DNA from: Brienomyrus brachyistius
Taxonomy: Eukaryota; Chordata; Actinopteri; Osteoglossiformes; Mormyridae
Direction of reading: 5' to 3'
DNA length: 64,000 nt
NCBI RefSeq assembly: GCF_023856365.1
Contig: NC_064555.1
Span: forward strand, 17,990,254-18,054,253
Positions within the stretch are counted from its first letter, which is position 1; every line of letters starts with the position of its first letter. Below, in pieces: positions 60,687 to 64,000 of the stretch. The position numbers were made by a program, and so were the translations under genes. The notes below the pieces were generated by a model. It ran no database searches. It was not told where the DNA came from and saw only the letters and a program-made list of their open reading frames with translations.

Positions 60687-62862
60687 AAGAGGTAAGCACA
60701 CTGACTGGAGGAAAGTGTAAACAGTGGCCGAACACACTTCAAATTCAACTTATACGTTTAAATAATTTTCATAAAAGAACATACAATAAAATTTATTAAA
60801 TTATTAAATATTTTTCATTTAAAGAATGTATTAGATCGACTGGCCAGGGATTGGATTTGGACGACTTTCAGCGTGCGCAGCCCAGACCAGAGACCGGCTG
60901 TTCAGTCTCATGTATTTCTGATACGGAACCAGTGCGTTTCGCGCCTGCACCTCACGTCATGCGCACAGCGATGCGTGCAAGAGCCTCACGGCTGCTAGCA
61001 CACTCACAGCCACACGCTAACGTCGTCTGTGAGGAAGCTCATTACTGTGAGGGCAGACGACACAAAGACTGCAATTTGTAACGCATGTAAAGCCAAAGTA
61101 AACCGTGGGGGAACCAGCGTGGTGAAACTTCGGAGGTGAACTTTAAACTGATTATTAAACATATATTATTTTTCAAAATTATGTAGTAATCATTAAAACT
61201 GCAAAGCAAGCTAAAGGTTTTACATATGCTTTGAGGAGCAGGTGCTGACAGTGCATTGCCCCCCCCCCCCCACCACACGACAAACCACCTCAGGAATGAG
61301 ACCCTGAGTGTAGCCATGTGGCGGGTGATACCTCAGCACCACACTAGTCCAAATGGACCCGTGTGAGTTTTTTCCTTCCAGTAGCTGGAGTGCCAATCCT
61401 GCCACCAACCCTCAAGTTTTCCCTGTAAGTTGGAGGACCTCCTTATGGGACAGGATGTAGATTAACATCATACCCAGGACGAAGCAATTGCAGGTTAAGG
61501 GTCTTGCTCAAAGGCCCAACTGAGCAGAATCACTCTGGGCTTCATGGGATTTGAACCAGCAACCTTCCAGTTGCTAGCACAGATGCCTAGCCTCAAAGCC
61601 ACCACTCTGCCTTTTTCTTATGACAGAGTAAAAATGTTTTAGCGAAACTTTAACCCCCTGTGCTATACGGTCGGTACAGTATGAAGGTATGAAAAAGCCT
61701 GATCTTAATCTAGCTCATTAGCGATATAAGGACTGTATGTGCATAACATGCGATGTTAGTATTAATAATATTACCCTGTACGTATTATTTGGAAGAGTAT
61801 AGTACACTTCAGTTACTTGGAGGTTTGTAACCTATGGACCTTTTTTAAAAAGTACAAAAAGAGAAAAAGTTAAATGTCGTGCTATCTGGTGTCGTGCTTT
61901 CAAACATAGTGGAAAATGATAAGTAACTGACATTTGTTTAGTTATTTTATCTGTTGCAGCTGCTCTTGCTTGGTAAAGCAAAATATGTCAGATAAAGCTG
62001 GATGACAGCAACTTGTTTTCAGTTAAATGTTATCTGTACCTCTGTCCAGTCACAGCGCACTTTATTTTGGGACTTAAGTGAGAGAAGATCCTGTAACTTA
62101 GTGCAGTTTGGGAGACACTGTATAACAATTAATTTTATTCTGGAAATAATCTGATTTTTGTTTGTATATGCTGTCAATTTTAGTTCTTAGAAATGGCAAA
62201 AATCACCCAAGAAAACTGCAACCAGTGCACCTGTAGAACATCTTACTCTTTTTGCCAATCCATTCTTTCGAAAACCATGCTGAAATTATCCACTGAAATG
62301 CAACTATTTTTCGATGGTTCAATCAAAAATATCAGGTCAATTTCATCCTCAATTTTCTTGTAGAACTATATCAAAAACCACAGTTAAGTAGGTGCTAAGT
62401 TTCACTTTTCAGTAGCAAAATCCCACAATCGACAGCAGAAACACACTGCGGAAACGAAACTGTGGCCCCCACTCATACAGAAGGCACTCATGTTCCCCCA
62501 CCCTGACCCAGCCAGACACCGTTACAGACAGAACCAAAGCAGGAAGTCAGACTTCTGCTCTGAGAGGATGGCAGAGGGAGGTGGGGCTCACCTCCAGAGT
62601 AGGATGGCTGACTGCATCTCCCTGATGATTTGGTGATGAGGAATCACTAGGGAAGGCGAGGATATCAATTACATCAGTGATCAAATGCAAGTATCCTCCC
62701 TCCCTCGCTCGCTCGCTCTCTTGCTGGCTGGCTGGAGCCGGGTTACCTGTCTGCGACAGGGACAGTATAGGAGGTGTGCGAGGTGGAGGTGAAGGAGGGT
62801 GTGGCCGCTGCCGGTGTTGCCGGGGTGCTGCTGACGTAGGCGCTGTCGGGCCAAGGCGAGCA
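59217..62862 (-). CDS. ubp1: ubp1 (LBP-1 / CP2-family transcription factor), 3' part only, 8 exons
   Basis: Upstream binding protein 1 is a nuclear CP2/grainyhead-superfamily DNA-binding transcription factor that works as dimers and tetramers. Coding exons on the minus strand: 62862-62747, 62646-62592, 60586-60493, 60322-60232, 60048-59930, 59854-59712, 59572-59521, 59254-59217. They sum to 708 nt, 235 codons plus TAA, with consistent phases. The protein runs from [12 protein letters not shown] through [17 protein letters not shown], a SAM-like domain ([20 protein letters not shown], then [20 protein letters not shown]), [10 protein letters not shown] and [20 protein letters not shown] ... 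[14 protein letters not shown] to YHIILK. The SSSPNHQGD block and [10 protein letters not shown] favour UBP1 over its paralogue TFCP2. The DNA-binding half lies beyond the window. Lineage-specific paralogues cannot be excluded. Confidence 0.93.
59521..59572 (-). CDS. ubp1: ubp1 exon ([15 protein letters not shown])
   Basis: A 52-nt exon after a TTTCACAG acceptor, reading [17 protein letters not shown] and ending in phase 1 at GTACGG. It corresponds to MVQNFQDESCF in mammalian UBP1. Confidence 0.93.
59712..59854 (-). CDS. ubp1: ubp1 exon (C-terminal dimerisation region)
   Basis: A 143-nt exon reading (V)[25 protein letters not shown] and then [16 protein letters not shown]. Acceptor ACCGGCAG, donor GTCAGT, ends in phase 0. 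YHA(I/L)YLEE and [10 protein letters not shown] are invariant family blocks. Confidence 0.95.
59930..60048 (-). CDS. ubp1: ubp1 exon ([10 protein letters not shown] and variable linker)
   Basis: A 119-nt exon reading (R)[20 protein letters not shown] followed by a variable segment to CAIY. It ends in phase 1 at a strong G|GTAAGC donor. The following intron is only 75 nt and carries no in-frame stop. Confidence 0.9.
60232..60322 (-). CDS. ubp1: ubp1 exon, end of SAM-like domain
   Basis: A 91-nt exon reading [20 protein letters not shown] then [10 protein letters not shown]. Acceptor AAAACAG, donor GTAAAT, phase 2. This is the most diagnostic CP2-family SAM segment. Confidence 0.95.
60493..60586 (-). 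CDS. ubp1: ubp1 exon, start of SAM-like domain
   Basis: A 94-nt exon reading [20 protein letters not shown] then [11 protein letters not shown]. The acceptor reads CACAG|CAG, a NAGNAG pair that could also splice 3 nt later. Donor GTAATG, phase 1. Confidence 0.93.
60615..60687. repeat. (CA)n microsatellite in ubp1 intron
   Basis: About 33 CA/CG-interrupted dinucleotides starting 30 nt from the SAM exon acceptor. Confidence 0.95.
61420..61620 (-). repeat. tRNA-type SINE fragment, minus orientation, ubp1 intron
   Basis: On the minus strand GCTGGTTCAAATCCCATGAA is a near-perfect tRNA B box. It is followed downstream by CCTTTGAGCAAGACCCTTAA, the usual SINE body phrase. It lies in the 2-kb intron between the SSSPNHQGD and SAM exons. 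Confidence 0.65.
62592..62646 (-). CDS. ubp1: ubp1 linker exon (SSSPNHQGD)
   Basis: A 55-nt exon after a CTTCCCTAG acceptor, reading (S)[18 protein letters not shown], donor GTGAGC. The SSSPNHQGD block identifies UBP1. Confidence 0.92.
62747..62862 (-). CDS. ubp1: ubp1 linker exon (CSPWPDS...)
   Basis: A 116-nt exon after a TTCCACAG acceptor. It reads [20 protein letters not shown] then a Ser/Thr-rich stretch to VPVAD and ends in phase 2 at GTAACC. It is the first ubp1 exon seen from the right side of the window. Confidence 0.9.
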
Positions 62863-62949
62863 CTGTGGAACCAGGGAGAGAAAACCCTGTTAGCAGCCCT
62901 GGGGGCGATGAAGGAGAAACGCACAAGCCAGGGACAAGCACTCTGGAAG

Positions 62950-63720
62950 TCAGTGTGTTGTGTGTACGCTCTCAGTGCGTTCCCTGTGCGCCCTGCGCTC
63001 TCAGTGCGTTCCCTGTGCGCCCTGCGCTCTCTGTGCGGTCCCTGTGCGCCCTCTGTGCATTTTGTGTGCTCTATGTGCACTGTGTGTTCTCTGTTCGCTA
63101 TGTGTGCGCCCTGTGCACTTTCTATGTGATATCTGTGCATTCTCTGTGCGTGGCCTGTATTTACTATCTGTGCATTCACTGTGCATGGCCTGTATTTACT
63201 ATCTGTGCATTCTCTGTGCGTGGCCTGTATTTACTATCTGTGCATGGCCTGTATTTACTATCTGTGCATTCTCTATGCGTGCTCGGAAGCTGTGCACCGT
63301 GTGCTCTTTGTTCATTCTGTGTGCTCCATGCGCGCTCTGCATGTGCTGTGTGCATTGTGCATTCTCTGTGCGTGGCCTGTATTTACTATCTGTGGATTTT
63401 CTGCGCACACCATGCACTCTGCCCTCTCCGTGGGCCTGTGTGTGTGCCGACTGCACTCTGTGTACTTTGTGTTTGTCTGTGTGTCATATAGCACACACTC
63501 TCTGTGCACGGCATGCTCTGACATGCGCTCTCTGTGCGCGATATGTGCTCTCAGTTCTGTGTGTGCCATGCGGTCTGTGTGCGGTCTCTGTCTGCTGTGC
63601 ACTCTCTGTGCGCTCCATGCGTGTCGTGCACTCCGTCATGTGCTCTCTCTCAGTGTTATCTGCACCCGCTGTATGTGCTGTGTGCTCGCTGTGCAATGTG
63701 TGTGCTGTTGCTGCCTCCCC
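62950..63720. repeat. GT-rich tandem array in ubp1 intron
   Basis: Two repeat classes: roughly 29-bp units (CAGTGCGTTCCCTGTGCGCC) at 62970-63060 and a 35-bp unit (TGTGCGTGGCCTGTATTTAC then TATCTGTGCATTCTC) at 63130-63290 and 63365-63400. They are embedded in CTGTGTGC-like sequence. The array yields Cys/Leu/Val-rich ORFs up to 275 aa on plus, judged spurious. Confidence 0.9.
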
Positions 63721-64000
63721 AACGCTCTTATCATCAGGGGTATGTGCAGTCACACCTGAACACAGTCTCATACAAAGTAACAATTAACTTCTTAGTCACT
63801 TCAGATAATGAACATAATGCAGGTTTTTTTTTATACAGACTTGGGCCCCACAGGCCATAACAACACACCCCTCCTGCTAGGGCCTTTGCTCCCCACCGGC
63901 ACTTTCACCAGCTAAATAACACCAGAAAGCGCCAGCCAGCATCACACGCCACCCTGGGCTTTGAGTGACCGGGTGGGTGCTGGCTCCAGTCCCAAGGGGG

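Noticed and set aside
62960..63787. A 275-aa plus-strand ORF and several others of 150-210 aa near the right edge
   Set aside because: They translate a tandem array with 29- and 35-bp periods in several frames at once, are Cys/Leu/Val low complexity, and lie in a ubp1 intron on the opposite strand.

Overview
This is vertebrate nuclear DNA, almost certainly from a ray-finned fish. Introns are spliceosomal (GT-AG), CA/GT, TA, AAT and poly(C) simple repeats are frequent, and the dispersed repeats are those typical of fish: an L2-tailed SINE ending in GGATGG repeats, hAT-type MITEs, a Tc1-like transposase relic and the common TGTGGGGAC-ended repeat. There are no bacterial-style operons, no CRISPR array and no long intact single-exon gene.

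Two protein genes can be supported, both on the minus strand. (1) pdcd6ip (ALIX) is complete: 18 coding exons from 55935 down to 42538 sum to exactly 2634 nt (877 codons plus stop). All junctions are GT-AG with consistent phase, and Bro1, V and proline-rich regions are all present. (2) The 3' part of ubp1 (LBP-1/grainyhead-like CP2 family transcription factor) occupies 62862 down to 59217. Eight coding exons (708 nt, 235 codons plus stop) cover the linker, the SAM-like domain and the C-terminal dimerisation region; the DNA-binding domain lies beyond the right edge. The ubp1 stop codon is 3.3 kb upstream of the pdcd6ip start codon, so the two genes are tandem.

The left 41 kb (1-41.1 kb) has no exon I can support. 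It is an intergenic or very long intronic stretch holding: a nested hAT insertion (2.3-3.3 kb); four large minisatellites (58 bp unit at 3.9-4.7 kb, 46 bp at 6.8-7.5 kb, 43 bp at 14.1-14.5 kb, 56 bp at 37.0-37.6 kb) plus smaller ones; a SINE with a clean target-site duplication (14.65-14.8 kb); relics of a LINE reverse transcriptase (27.6 kb) and a Tc1 transposase (37.8-38.15 kb); an isolated CpG island at 19.2-19.5 kb; and several AT-rich, low-repeat blocks that look like conserved noncoding elements (unproven).

The right 22 kb is the gene-bearing part. The interval between the two genes contains a pdcd6ip promoter region (ETS and CACGTG sites), a recently inserted SINE next to it, an internally deleted L2-type LINE and the ubp1 3'UTR. 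A long GT-rich low-complexity array in the ubp1 intron at 62.95-63.72 kb produces large spurious ORFs.

I see no new multi-gene system. The most unusual items are a 75-nt stop-free, in-frame intron in ubp1, a telomere-like array that supplies a run of CTAAC branchpoint motifs in pdcd6ip intron 14, two unrelated minisatellites that both multiply CCAATCAGC boxes, and the MITE-in-hAT-in-microsatellite nest.
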